A DNA stretch of 64,000 bases from Laccaria trichodermophora. Taxonomy: Eukaryota > Basidiomycota > Agaricomycetes > Agaricales > Hydnangiaceae. Shown piece by piece: positions 45,392 to 57,769 of this stretch. The stretch's first letter is position 1. Each line of letters starts with the position of its first letter. Both the position numbers and the translations under genes were made by a program. The stretch lies in the NCBI GenBank assembly GCA_018417955.1, contig JACTVC010000008.1:930001-994000 (forward strand), read 5' to 3'. The notes below the pieces were generated by a model. It searched no databases. It saw only the letters and a list, made by a program, of their open reading frames with translations, and had not been told where the DNA came from.

Positions 45392-45719
45392 GTTTTGGGA
45401 AAAGGCCTCAGTTGTGTTGCCCTAAAACTCGACAAGAAGAGAGAGGGAAGAAAGATCGGAACGGTGGAGAAGAGAAGCAAAAGCAAGGAAGAAGTGAAAG
45501 TTCTTGGGTAAACACATTGGAGGGCCAGGTGTGCTATAAGTATCTTGTCGAGTGGAAGTTGGAAGGTTTCATCGCATCCAAATCGCATCCCTGAACGCCT
45601 CGTGTATTTCTCCCACTGATCGCAGAGATACGGCAGATCTGTGCGGCGATCCGGTCACGTGTTTGCTGGCCAAACAATAGAGACGCGTCAACACAAGTAC
45701 AACATACAAGCGCGACGTG

Positions 45720-46520
45720 TTTACCTTGCTCGCTCAGCCGCAAACTTCATAGCCATCAACCATGAACAAATGATATTATTGTAACTACACATTCCAATGA
45801 AGGAGTGGGAGGGCGTGCTATCGTATGGGAATGGCAGTACTAACGGCGCACACTTGTCGCCTTCGTCGAAAACTGGCAACATATGAGAGGAAGATGCAAA
45901 GGGCGTGGTGTCGTACGGGGATGGCAGTAGTAACGGTGCACGCTTGTCAGGCATACTGTCGTTCCAAGAGTGATGTGGTGCGTGGTCTAAGCCCAAGGAA
46001 GCTGCAAGGGCAGCCTGAAACTCTCGCTCTTCCTGTTCTTCTGCCTCTGCCTTAGCATGTTCCCTTTCTAACTACTCCTTTTCCTCCAGTATGTGTCGAT
46101 TTTCTATCTCGCACACAGGATTCGGCCAGTTGTCGAAAGGAGGCCGAGCGAACAGTTAGAGGAGACATCGTTAGTAAAGGTTGTAAGAGAGAGGTCATAA
46201 AGAGGGGATGGTGGCCGAAATGAATAGGGACGTGGGGCTGGCATAAGGTGGTCAATTTTCTTCCTTTCCCGTTTCAAAAGCATATCGCGGTGGTGAGAGA
46301 AGATCTTGCACCCCCCTTTGGCGATGCAACAGTTCTTGCAGCTCTTATTTGAGCATAGCGTGTTTGCGCCTTTCGTGCAGATGGTGGCACATTATTTGTC
46401 AACAGACGAGAGGAGTGGCGAGCGAGAGCCAGATGAGATGACAAGAGCGGGAGAGCGGCAAGCGATGCCCTAGCACCACTTTGGGACGATGTAATGGTAT
46501 CCACACCCATTGCACTTGAA
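45720..46520 (-). pseudogene. Decayed gene with a Cys-rich finger and UIM-like motif
   Basis: On the minus strand 46380-46300 reads CSNKSCKNCCIAKGGCK then HH, a small Cys/His cluster I associate with uncharacterised Agaricomycete proteins. Downstream at about 46060-45800 a frame reads EEREFQAALAASLG, fitting a ubiquitin-interacting motif, followed by two copies of a (R/C)APL(L/V)LPxPYD(T/S)TP phrase. An in-frame TAG and frame shifts separate the parts. It is present only in unit A, so it is part of the unit-specific insertion. Confidence 0.45.
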
Positions 46521-46964
46521 GTTGCTATTGGTTATGGTTCAACTCTCCAACGTACGTAAAGAATGACTTACATGAAGCTAAAGATGCCCTGGCGCAATCC
46601 CAGAGGCTGCAGGGCCCTTAACAGGTAATGTATTCCTGCAATTCGCAATGGTCAGCGGTGTGGTCGGAAGATTTGGGTCTGTCATTATGGTGATAAAAAA
46701 GATCGTGGGCGTGTCGAAGTCGTAAATAAAAGAAAGGAGGGAGGGAGGCGCTTGCTCAGCGCCGTCCTGGATGACGGTGGGCAGTTGGATGACGAGTGAC
46801 GTGTGCACTGTGGGCAGCTCTCAGAACAGTTCTGAGCGCTGAACAGATTGTCCCGTGACTGGACGGGAGTTGCCGCAGCACCATTGACACTTTCGAATTC
46901 AGAGATTTTCTGGCATTTCTTACGTAATCTTCGGACTTCGTTGGTACTTTCGTGTTTTACTTCT

Positions 46965-49454
46965 ATGCCTGGAGAAAATGCAACGTATTCCAGTGCTCAT
47001 CTTCGAGAGCGGGACAAAATCCTCGAAGAAAAGCATAGAAAAGAAATCGCCGTTATTGAGCGGAAAATCGAGCGGCTCAAATGGTCCAACAACGACACCG
47101 TGAAGCAGCTATTCGAGGCTCAGAACCGTTGCCAGCGCCTTGCGCACTCTCTTGGGTTCAAGGACATATATGAGGCCCAGGTTACGATGGATACTGCCGA
47201 CTATGACACGTCGTTTAAGGACTCTCTGGAACGCGTTCATAGGTTGGAAGCTGAGTTGCTGGCGGAGCGAAATGAGGGCGAGAGCTTGAAGGAAATGCTT
47301 CTTCTTGCGGAGGAGGAGAACCGTCAGATGCAACTCCAACTGGAAAAGATGATTGCGGAGAAACAGTACGTGGTCATCTCTATTTTTTTTTGGAACAACG
47401 CTGACTGTATCTTGTGAAATAGACCCCAACCATCGTATGCGAAGCTCAAGTCAGAGCACGCTGACCTTCAAGCGAGATATAACGCGTTAAAAGACGTGAA
47501 AGAGCGCGCTGCGGAGCGATACAAAGTCGACTACAAAAAATGGCGCGACTTCAGCAAATGGTTGTTCACAGAGGACGACAATCACCGCAAACATCGAAAT
47601 GAACAGGGCATCTCAACCACGGAAAAGAAGAAACGCGACTACGAAAGTATCATGAGGAAGAAACAGAAGATGGTGGATTTCGGGCCTGATCTGGCGCAGT
47701 TCGCGGGTGAAGACGATGTCAATCCTAAGGTTCCTGAGGCTGCGACGACACCGACGCGTCCTCCTCCCCCCATTGGTCGCATTGACGTCGAGGGAGATAA
47801 GGAGAATCAATCCACCCCGGTCCCTTCACAGAAATCGCATCGTATATCATCAGCCCCACCAATCACCACGTCAACACCTCTTGCCAAATCAGCGCTACTC
47901 TCGAAATCAACTCCCCCTGCATATAACCTTCAATCACTAACCAACAGGGTTCCTTCTGCTCCTTCATGCTCGCCCACACTATTTCTCGATCCTGCCGTCC
48001 AATCAGCACAGAACCGTTCTGTGTCAAGTACGCGAGTCCCCCTTTCCTTCAAGCCGATACCCAACACGGAACCGCGCAATACCATTGTTATCAAGAAGGA
48101 ACCAAAGTCGAGTCCGACAAGTTTAGGTGACGCTCTCAAGCGCTCACATTCTCCGAATCTGTCTCCCCCACTTCCGAATTCGTCTGATACTGAGGAAGAT
48201 TCCCAAGGTTTGACTCTGGTCGTTTCGTACTCAACACTTTACTGACGTTCACATCAGCCATGTCATACCCCCTCACCACTACGGCAAAACCTGTAGTTTT
48301 CAAGATACCAGCACCGCCTCTTGTTCCCAAGGCTTTGAGATTGAATCAGGTCGGAGGATCTTCCGACACAGAGGACGATTCGCAAGGTACGTATTCTTTC
48401 TTTTCATTGGTTCTCATTCTCAATCCGACGAAACTTAGCTCCCGACCCAACCCCAGTTCCACTACGTCCACAAGAGGAATTCCCGACCTGCCCGCCTGCT
48501 GCGGTTGCTGGGCCTTCTACTGCACGGCAAGGTGGCTACGGAGCTATACAGCCACGACGGCCTGGTCAGCTCGGCGGGGATGGCAGCAGACCCAGTAAGG
48601 TGAGGAGGGTGAGTGGGAACGAGTTTGCAGGTGGATCTAGTTCGAGTCGACCGCAGTATGACATGAAGGATCACCTTATACCGCGCATCCCGGATGTGAA
48701 GGGAAAGGGAAAAGAGAGAGAGGAAGATTTCGTAACTCCTTTGACTAGCAGAACGGTTGGACAGAAACGTCTTGAGGATTATTCGGCGTTTAAAGGAAGG
48801 GGAAGGTATGCTAAAGGTGGTGATGCAAGGTACGATTAACCAATCCCTCCTTCCCGTCACCTCACTTCGTTCATTGGTCTAACTCGACTTTAGTGCTGGC
48901 AAAACCATCAACACTTTATTCATCATCGACCCAGCTCAGAACGGTGGAGTTGACTACCAGTACGACGAAGTTGTACGAGGGAAAGAACAACGCCGGCACA
49001 TGAACGCAGGAGATTGTGAATGTTGTCGAGACGTGAGTGGTTTCCAGTTCTCCCAAAAATTATCTTATACTGATGTCCTGGACAGTACTACGAAGCCGTT
49101 GGCCCCCTCCCCAATCGGTTACAACAACCACTATGGCGCTCACCTTCCAGCAAACCCTGCGCACGATATTCCCACGAAAACCTCTCTTCTTCCACATCTG
49201 CATCCTCAGCCCGCCGTGATAAAGGTTCTGGTTCCTCCCACGAACGCGAGGTCGACACACACAAGAAAGCCATCTCGCGTCATCGACATACGTGGGCACG
49301 CGCGAATACGCCTCCTGGGTATTGGAATATTGGGTTTCCGGATACGCAGGAGGTGGGGGATATTAATGAGAGGGCTGAGGAGATGCATAGGAAGAAGAGA
49401 GAGAAGGTGGAGAGGGAGGTTGGGGTTGGGGGTGGGAAGTATCGGAGGAGATAA
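46965..49454 (+). CDS. Sae2/CtIP/Ctp1-like DNA-end resection factor, copy A
   Basis: Exons are 46965-47365, 47423-48207, 48258-48386, 48439-48829, 48894-49032 and 49086-49454; 737 residues. Residues 10-130 form a coiled coil (ERKIERLKWSNNDTVKQLFE), the expected oligomerisation region. A long Ser/Pro/Thr-rich middle with KEP and SP/TP sites is a likely CDK/ATM-target region. The C-terminal Sae2 domain has CECCRDYYEAVG (CxxC), then HKKAISRHRHTWARANTPPG and YWNIGFPDTQE, the conserved CxxC/RHR block. The family activates Mre11-Rad50-Nbs1 to process DNA double-strand ends. It is duplicated at 57770. Upstream DNA is unrelated to that of copy B. Confidence 0.9.
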
Positions 49455-49760
49455 GGGAGATGTGGCTGAGAGTGGGTTTTGTTGATCGTATGTTTTTCTG
49501 TGTGACTTGCTTTATCTTTGTAACATTTTTTGACCTAGTGGATCCACCTCTGCTTTGAGAACTCAAGCGCTTGAGCTGTTTTCATGCTAGTGGGCCGTGT
49601 TCTCCTTTCCTGCAGCTGTCATGCGACAACTCTTCCTTGACTTACGTCACGACCCTAGGTGTCTATCCATTCAGATTTTCCCTTGCTACAATCTTGAGGT
49701 GGACAATGATGGCATATATCCTGAGTTAGTACTTGCAAAATTGCAAAGCGCTTAGGCTTC
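49455..49760. other. Spacer after Sae2 copy A
   Basis: This matches 60253-60570 (landmarks gtgggccgtgttctcctttc, cttgctacaatcttgaggtgg, gcgcttaggct). At about 49757 it jumps to sequence equivalent to 61330, losing the equivalent of 60575-61330. Confidence 0.7.
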
Positions 49761-50185
49761 ACCAGTTGGAGTTCAGCGCCTCTTTGCAGTGCCCCGTATA
49801 AAGACATCCACATACGTCCGCATGCTTGCAGAAGTATTCCCAGAAATCAGGGGGCCAAAGCCAGGGGAGATACAAATAACCGAGCTCCCGGAGCTTGCCC
49901 GGAGCTACGAAACCTTGTGGTGATTGATAACGTCGAAGAGGCACGCGAGGATCTTGCAAAGCTACACATCAAGTTTATGGTCGATTGGCGGGAGGTTCTG
50001 ATGTGGCGTGACGATGCCAGGGAGAGCCGTATACTGCAGGAAATCATGGCAAGCTTGCGAAATGATGATGTCACCAACCTTCAATTTACGAGGTTCGTGT
50101 TACGCTTCTATGGGAAGCCATATTGGTGAAAGCGTTTCATTTAGCGGTACTATTGGTCTTCCAAAGGCTGTCTCGGTAGGTATAC
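49760..50185 (+). pseudogene. Doubly truncated acyl-CoA synthetase pseudogene
   Basis: Corresponds to exon 3, intron 3 and exon 4 of the intact gene (61330-61735). The promoter and first two exons are deleted. An 11-base tandem insertion near 49890 (cggagcttgccc text repeated) shifts the frame so that the protein ends after ELARSYETLW. The AMP-binding core has GTIGLPK instead of GTTGLPK. It ends in the donor of intron 4 exactly where unit B begins. Confidence 0.9.
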
Positions 50186-50724
50186 GCCTGCCTCCCACCC
50201 AATCTAGTAGCCACCCGACGCGGGGGACGATTCCCTTGCAATGCCCGTGACGTGGATGTGTAAGTCTCTCATGACAAGGTGCCTCATATGCTGCACGCAA
50301 GCTAGTGTGTTTTCGACAACCTCGATCCCGCAGGGAATCACCTACATTCTCGGAAAGCCAGCAACGCAAAGTTTACGGGTAAGCGAACTTGATCTCAGTC
50401 ATCCTCGAGACATTTCTAGGATGTGGTCAAAAGGGACTAGTACGACTCGGAGGGTCTTGAAGTGCAAGCCGACATGTACATGGGTGTGGGGCTGCCGCTC
50501 TACTCAAGTCTGCCTAGCAACGACCCAAACGTAAAGCAAATGTCCATCGTTCACAAAAATAAGTGTAAGATAAGTAAAGATGAACCATCCCAACGTCCAA
50601 TCAATTCACTAGGAACCATTGGCCCTCAAATCCCTATGTATAAACATAAATACTCATCTCTACCCAAATCTCGGAAATGAAACTTCAACCTCTTTCACGT
50701 CCAAAGTCTACCTGCATGTAACTT

Positions 50725-52973
50725 TCAAAGCCTCCCAGCAGGTAAACACTCTGCATCCCAATCATCCGGTACCAACTCGCTCACTCGTTCCCGGAACGCA
50801 GCGAAGGTACAAAATTCAGGGTGGCCTGCTAGGTGTCTGCCTGGGCCTGCGCACAGGGGCAGGATGAGGTTTTTGTGCTGGTATCGCATTCGGACGTCTG
50901 GTGGTGTGATGAATTTCAGTGGTAGCTTATGAGGACGATGAGGAGATGAGGAGATACGAACAATGCTCTGCGGGGGATGTTTTCCCTAGGAAGGATAAGA
51001 AAGATTGAGGGAAGTTGGGAGATTTGTCCTGGCCAGTCAAGTCATCCGATTTCTTGAAGAGTTCAAAGGTGATCGCAGTTGTGAAGGCTGGCCATCTATC
51101 AGGAGGGAGGTGTCAGTTCGGATAGACCAAGCGAAGAGAAAGGGTACACGGCGTACTTCTCATCAAACACATCCAAAGTAGAGCATAGTCCCGCAATGGC
51201 AGTATCATGTGTACTATGCACGAGAATCTTCAAAGGGTCCTTGTCCCCATGCTCAACTTTATGCTGCATCTTGCGTATCATGTCGCCCAGCAGCGGGCCC
51301 ATACCTAACCGGCGGACTTCTTCGGTCTTATCTGGTGATCACCAATGAATCATGAAGGAAGATCAGTTAGTTATCCGGTGGGTGTGGTGAAGAGGGACTA
51401 AAACCATCTCACACCCTGGTTTCGTTGAGAGTCGAGGAACGAGTTAGACGTGACTGGCGAAGGGGGACAGGGAGGGGAATACGTGCCTGCGAACCATTCA
51501 GCGACTACAGCCCTTTCCTGTGAAAGATGAGGAGGAGATGGGTTTAGACACTTGATTCACGTACGATGAGATCAATGACCGTCGGGTCGTCGAATTCCGC
51601 TGGGACTTTTAGGCCATGAGCAGTTGCTGCACGGACCTTTAGCGAGGATAATGCCTAAACGCCAATAATAGGACTACATGATACCAAAAACGCACCGTAT
51701 CAAGAACGCCTGAAGCGCGGGGTTTGCCGTCTATACGTATTGGGTTTCCGTCGAGGTATTTGGAAAGCTTGGGGTCAAGATGTTCCAGTGTGTGATTAAA
51801 CGCTTCGGCAGCAGCTGTACAAGTAGAATCTCATCGAGCACAAAACGCGAAGGATCACGTTGAAAAAGAAGTTTACACACCTTTTGCGAAACTGACGAGT
51901 AAAATTTCTAGACGTTTGCATCCGTAGGTGTTACCGATCAAGTTCTCGTCTTTTCCGTTGCTGAAGAGGGAGGGCGAGTTGATGGAGTCTGAGTTGTGTT
52001 AAGTAAGAAGGCATGAATCTGTACCGTATCAGAATGGGGGGTATTGCGGCCGGGTGGCACTTGCTTGTAGGGTATAGTCCGTGTATGATTTGTTGTAGCG
52101 ATTCTGTAGTCCGTGGAATGTTTGTGGTGCTTGCGGAGTCGCGTCAGGAGAGAGAGAAAGATCGCGGGATATGGGGAATGCTCACCGGAAGTACACTGCT
52201 TTTGTGTCTTGCATCGTATCTGGGAGAAATCCCAATCTAGGATTGCAGGTTACACTTGGGTGTTTAGAAAGAACGATCAGGCTAACTTCTCTATGTAAAG
52301 CCTTCGCAAGCCTCTCCCGAAGCTGAAAGTGGACTATGCTTGCCGTCAGAAACGGTATTTTAGGACTGTTTTAAAGGACGCACCTGTCTTCCGATATCCG
52401 TCAACTCGCCTAGTAGACTGTACACAGCTTTTGAGCACGAGCCCCTGAAATATGAGGAGAAGAACGCACCATTCCCCATCTGCTGACCTCCCATCGCGTC
52501 TCTCCACAACCTTCCTTGTCTGAGGGACCTCCCCCGTATCTGGGTTTGCATTCACGAACCCTGTCACAGCGGCCTTGAACCGGCGAGCCGTTTTACACAT
52601 CATCCAGTGTTCTGGAATATTTGCTGGAGGGCCTGCAAGTCGGATACCAACCGGGGTGCGTTCGCCTATTCCCAACAAAGATGAGTGACCGTCGCAGCCT
52701 GGTAATACGGTACGTACCATGGCGCACGTATACGTGCACCTGCTCCAGTTGAAGATTCGCGGGTGCAATAGTGTAACCAGCGACGTCAAACGGAACCTGT
52801 GATGGGTACGGAACAAAAGAATCTCCTTTGTGCGGTGGATTCGATGGCCTGTGAGGCATTGTAAAGTCACTTTGTGCGGCTTGGTCGGGTATCCTGGCAC
52901 TGACAGATATCAGAAAGAGAGCAGAGATCGACAGTAGCAATAAGCCAAGATAACTTTTGTTTTCAGGTCTCAT
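50725..52973 (-). CDS. Histidine acid phosphatase, copy B
   Basis: Colinear with copy A: the same 13-exon structure from ATG 52973 to the stop at 50725, and all splice sites I checked (including the GC donor after the codons for EWFAG) are kept. RHG/ERTPVG is split by intron 1 and HSTHDTAIAG is intact. Differences are scattered, mostly conservative substitutions (e.g. RRFKAAV for RRFQAAV, GEVPQTR for AEVPQTR). The N-terminal signal/anchor is retained. Both copies look functional, giving doubled secreted acid phosphatase capacity. Confidence 0.87.
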
Positions 52974-53456
52974 GTATCTTGCACACTTTGTGGAAGGCGA
53001 AAAAACTCACCAAGACGCTTGCTCAAGCGCTCACGGCCCCTGTCGAAAGGTCACACTTGTCCTATGTTATTGTGACCAAATTGTGACATAGTAGCCCTCA
53101 TTCTTTTTCTGACTTTTTCGACTTACTCTTTCTGCTTTCCCTCTCTCTCAGCTACGTGTTCAAGATATCTGTGCCATGAAGGAATTCTAGTGGACTAACC
53201 CTCTTTGGCCCGCCTTTTCTTCCGAGGTGGAGAAATCGCAAGAGAAATTGAAAGATCGAGCTCCGGAGAATACGGAGTCCTTCACCCCAGAATGGGAGAG
53301 GGGTAAATTCTTCTCCTGGACGTGAAATCCGGCAATACCGAGGCTCTCCATAATCCAAAGACCAAACTACACGAGGGTATAGATATATCATACACTAAAT
53401 CTCGCATCAGATCCAATATTCGAAAAGCAGCGGTCCCAATTCATCAAAACGAACAT

Positions 53457-54440
53457 CTACGCATCCTGGATCGACTTCAACTCAGCCCACGTCGACATGC
53501 CAAAGAAACTAGGCAACTTATTCCACATATTCTGCCTACCTACCGAATGCCGCAATTGACAATACGACACACACTCTCGACAGACATGAAGCTCATGCCA
53601 CCTTGTATACTGCCTAAGCGGGTCCAACGGGTCTTCAGCTTCCAACGCGTGCCACTCCGCATAAGGGCCTCTTGCATACGCGCACAGCCGAGACCGACAC
53701 CACGGGGAACGACGAAAATTGAACAGGAACGAATGGGTCATCTTCATCACTGCCAACCGGAGGCAATCTCTGCCAACGAGGCACCTAGACTTCGTTTCCC
53801 AATCTATATCACCTTCTTTGCGCGTAAGTATCCTCCGACCGCCCATACGCGCGACGCAGTAGTATGCGTAAGGCAAAATCTGGAGGACGTGGTTCTCATA
53901 AGCGAGGTTGATGACGCGCATGATGGCGTCGGATTCGTAAATCCTGAGAGCGGCTTTCCTTTTGAACGCCGCAAATGAGGTGGGGAATTTGGATGAGAGG
54001 AGGGAGATGCAGCGGCGCCGGAGGGAATGGAAGAGGTATTTGGTGCTGAGGCGGAGGATGCCTGATATGAAGTCCAGGAGGGGGTCGAGCTCTGCTTCCT
54101 GTGGGAGGTTGTCAAAATGGCTTGGGGAGAGTCAGCGGAGGGTCGATAGGAAGAGGATCGGAGAAGCGTACGATGGATGGTAAACTGCCTTTAACAGATC
54201 TACGACATCTTCGACTTTGTCGTTGAAGAGTGGTACGACGTGACACCCATCGACGACGGCCTCTCCCGATGGCTGAGGTACTGTAAAAAGACCAGCAAAG
54301 AATTCCGAGTGGTTAGATAGGACTGTCTGGTGGACACGGAAGAAGGTGTTTTGGACAGAGAGAATAATGGATCCGTCGTGGAACCAGAAATCTGGGTGTT
54401 GTGTCGGCGGCGCTATCGTTCCAGTAGTGTTTGAATGCAT
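53457..54440 (-). CDS. BTB/POZ-domain protein, copy B
   Basis: Exon 1 is 54440-54172 and exon 2 is 54120-53457; 310 residues, same intron position as copy A. The BTB domain is intact (FWFHDGSIILSVQNTFFRVH, SEFFAGLF). The start reads MHSNTTGTIAPPTQ instead of MDSDTTGTIAPPTQ. The 5' flank matches copy A only for about 100 bp, then enters the unit-specific insertion, so its promoter differs from that of copy A. Confidence 0.85.
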
Positions 54441-56356
54441 GTTTCGGAAAAAGATGTCAGTCGTGGAGAAACAAAGGCAAGGAAGAAATGAAAGTTCTTG
54501 GATAAATACATTATAGGCCAGGCGTGCTATAAGTATTTTGTCGAGGTAAGTGTGAAGGTAGGTGAAGGTGGGTGCGCTTCGGTAACCAAACCAATAACGG
54601 TAACCAAACCAATAATTATATAACCGGACCAATAGGAACCCATAGAACCAGTCCAAAACCAGTCCCAATTGAGTCCGGACATCTTAACATCTTCTCCGGA
54701 CCTGTCTTGATGCCAACAGGTGGAAGTCGGCCAGTGGCAACTTGGACAGACCACCCGTCTAAGGTAGGCGGGAACTATATGGCAGGATTTGTTGATCCAA
54801 TCGCTTCTCAAGATTATTTTGGGAACTATTTCTAACGGCGACCATTAGGTAATGTCCACCTCCAGGACCTGCCGACGCTTGTAATATAGCACCGATTTCA
54901 TACAAAAACGCAAGTAGAGTGGATTGCAAGAAATAACATGGAAAGGATTGCAAAAAAAATGGAATTAGCGGATGACAGTCTTTGTAAGTGAGGGTCAGCG
55001 CTTCAATCGACGAGTCAAATGCACATATACAAAGGCTGGGCGCTTCGACAGCATTGCTGGCGTAGGTTCCGCACATAGAGACAAGGCATGTAGAGATGCA
55101 TGTCTGATTGATTTCATTCAATTCGATGTTATTTAATTTTCAGAGCTTTCCCAGAAAATAAAAACCAAAATAGAGCATATTCGTGACTCCTGGTCAGCTG
55201 CCATTGGATGGCAGTACAAAATATCAAGACTAGATTCAGGCCGCTGGAGATCAAAAAAATAGGCGAAACTCGCATGGTCGATGACCTGCTATATCCAACA
55301 CAAAACAGTACCAGATTATATGTATTCATGATTCCTCTATTTTAGGGCTTTAGAGGCTCCCAGCAGAACAATGTTTATCCTGATTCTATTTATCTCTCGG
55401 TGGCCTAATCAGAACCATGAGATTTGGGGAAATATCGACATTTTTTTCCCTGGATTTTCATGTTCCAAACGGACTGTCTGCCACTCATAGCATTCACTTT
55501 AAAAAATGAGCACTGAAGAAATCTTTATTGACTTGTTTTATATATATTATGCTGAAGTCGTTGATTGTCGCAGAGCAAAGCTTTCGAAAACTAACACCAA
55601 AAGGGATAAATTCAAAGGAACATAGGTTCCATAGCGTATTAGCATGTATGATAATGTCGAGTCTGCCTCGCTTCTCCGTCATGTCGCAACTCATGACTGA
55701 CCAATTATTATTATCATTAGCTCAGAGGTTCACCTGCAAGTTTATCCCTACTAAAGACAATTTTTACTGTCTTTAAAAAGCCTTGATAGTTGGAATATTA
55801 TCGACTCCTGAGCAAGAGAAATGGGATTCGGCAGATCCCATTACTGTCATCCACCTGCTAATGATACACCCAAAATGAGAAATTAGCTTCAACAGATTTG
55901 AGAACAACCTTTCTCTACAAAAACTACATGAAAATCTCAGATAAATTCCCTTCTATCACTGTACTAAATTTCAGAATGTTTTACCCACATTTCACAAAGA
56001 AAAATTAAGATTATGGGTGTGTCATTGAGGGGTGTGACTGTATTTGGCTATTTCCGAAAAACTGTCCATTTTGTATGCTCCACAGCTTTGCCAATTCTGC
56101 CTCAATTGCATCCAAATTATGTGCGGTGGTAGATATGAGTTTGTACTACCTGTTACAACTTGTTTCGTAAAAATCGGTCTCGTATTGAGCCAGATATTGA
56201 CTAGTCAAAAGTGTATCACATGGGGGTGGTGTATCATTAAGGGGTGGATGACTGTAGCGGAAATTGAAATCTCATGGATGGAATGCATGCGTCGGAAATC
56301 AAAATTCTGCCATATAGTTCCCGCCAACGCTACCCGTTGAAGTCGGCCAGTACTTA

Positions 56357-56853
56357 GGTGCCGTCAAAGTTGAGCTGCAGATTTGCAGTTTCGACCTGCA
56401 GCTTATATAACATAGATTTGAGTGCCTATTCGGAAACAGTTTCCTAAGGGTGTCACTTGGGTGTCACCTGGTGTCACGTACTTCGGAGTTCTCCGGTCTG
56501 CTGCCATGTCGTGCGACACGTCGCCAAAACACTTTCGGCGTCGTTTGGCGTCGTCGGCCCCAAATTGGCGGGCCATCTTTACCTCGATTATATAGCATTG
56601 ACCGTTAAATAACTTGAGGAAACATTATATTGGAGTTCTGACTAGGAGCTACTCAAGAATGCGCCAATTTAAAGCCCCAAATAAAATATTTCGTTGAGCT
56701 CATCGTTGGAAACGGCGAGCAGCAAACAACGATGACGATGTTTGGCGTGACAAACCCAAACTCACTCCGAATAGGCCTAACCTAACCCTAACCTCTATGT
56801 TATATAAGCTGCAGGTCGAAACTGCAAATCTGCAGCTCAACTTTGACGGCACC
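56357..56853. mobile_element. MITE with perfect 59 bp terminal inverted repeats and TA flanks
   Basis: 56357-56415 and 56795-56853 are exact reverse complements (ends ggtgccgtcaaagttg). A TA dinucleotide flanks both ends (56355-56356 and 56854-56855), the target duplication of Tc1/mariner-type elements. The 497 bp length and no open frame mark a non-autonomous copy. Perfect arms imply a recent insertion. Confidence 0.88.
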
Positions 56854-57436
56854 TAGTGGCTCCGTCTGGTTGCCACCTGTCGAAGTCAGCCGTGGCTCCG
56901 TCTGCAACCAGACGCAACCAGACGGAGCCACTAGGGTCTGCAACCAAACGCAACCAGACGGAGCCACTGGCCGACTGTCCGTCCAAGTTGCCACTGGCCG
57001 ACTTCCACCTTGGCCAGGTCCTGTTTGCCACCTGTTGACCAGTGTGAAAAACGACTGATCCCTTGTGTGGACAAAATTTGACGAAAATCCTGACAGGCCT
57101 GTGCCAACGAAATTTTGGAGATGTACGGACAAAATGGCCCAAATTTCGATGTCCTGATTCAGTATGGACCAACATTGGCCAATAAGTAGCCAAATAGGTT
57201 AACGTTTTGAGCATATACGCGAAAAGCGCTGGCAACTTAGGGGGAATTCAAGGGCAATTCATCCGCAAGTGATACTCAAGCTAAACTGAAGCGATACTCC
57301 AGGTATCGCTTCTATTTCGAATGTACCGGTGCAGGTCTTCGAGCACATGCACAGCCGTCAATTTCGTGCTGAATCTCGAGGACACGCTCTCCATACTTAC
57401 TATGCAAAGATTTGCTCTGCTGATGTCTTCTCATGA

Positions 57437-57685
57437 CAGCTATCGAGGTATCGATAGACTAGTTTCCACGACGCTCCGCTTAGTGATTTTGTTTAGTTTT
57501 GGAGCTGGCCAAACAACTTCCCACAGCCAATTGGCGGGCATTGCCTTCCCGCCCCTTCCCGCCTGTTGCGTATATAGTCATAAATTCCTAGTTTGGTTGT
57601 TTGCACATACCCTGAGGCTCCACAAGTAAATAAAATCACTGAGCGGAGTGTTTTGAAATATGGTCTATCGATACCTCGATAGCTG
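57437..57685. mobile_element. MITE with ~54 bp imperfect terminal inverted repeats
   Basis: The left end cagctatcgaggtatcgata and its complement on the right bound a 249 bp element; the arms continue imperfectly to the gtgattt text. It lies 85 bp upstream of the Sae2 copy B ATG and so forms part of its promoter region. Confidence 0.75.
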
Positions 57686-57769
57686 GAAGCAAAATAGGGT
57701 TTCGAAGTGGTTGTGCACTGACTAAGCAGCAGCAACCGCCTCTGGATATAGAAGGCTTATCCAGCCTCC

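Larger units (their letters stand above)
41184..50185. repeat. Segmental duplication, unit A
   Basis: Direct copy of 50190-61735: phosphatase, BTB, Sae2-like gene and the middle of an acyl-CoA synthetase gene in the same order and orientation, with roughly 93-96 percent identity by eye in exons. Similarity is broken by different insertions at 45545-46964 (A) and 54545-57769 (B), and by a ~750 bp deletion in A that removed the synthetase 5' end. Non-coding text at 41184-41640 matches 50190-50720. Confidence 0.9.
54545..57769. mobile_element. 3.2 kb composite insertion between BTB and Sae2 in unit B
   Basis: Homology to unit A stops at 54545 and resumes exactly at the Sae2 ATG (57770). The segment holds repeated aaccaaaccaata text (54585-54630), an AT-rich 54.9-56.3 kb part, a MITE at 56357-56853, inverted text (54717-54755 versus 56980-57020, aagtcggccagtggcaac and its complement) and a second MITE at 57437-57685. 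No transposase or convincing gene is seen; minus frames at 54760-55120 are unrecognised. Confidence 0.7.

Noticed and set aside
49760..50185. A separate short acyl-CoA synthetase gene
   Set aside because: Frameshifted, no start, truncated on both sides relative to the copy at 60744-63429.
56776..56794. Telomere-like cctaacctaaccctaacc
   Set aside because: Too short and internal to a MITE, with genes on both sides; not a chromosome end.
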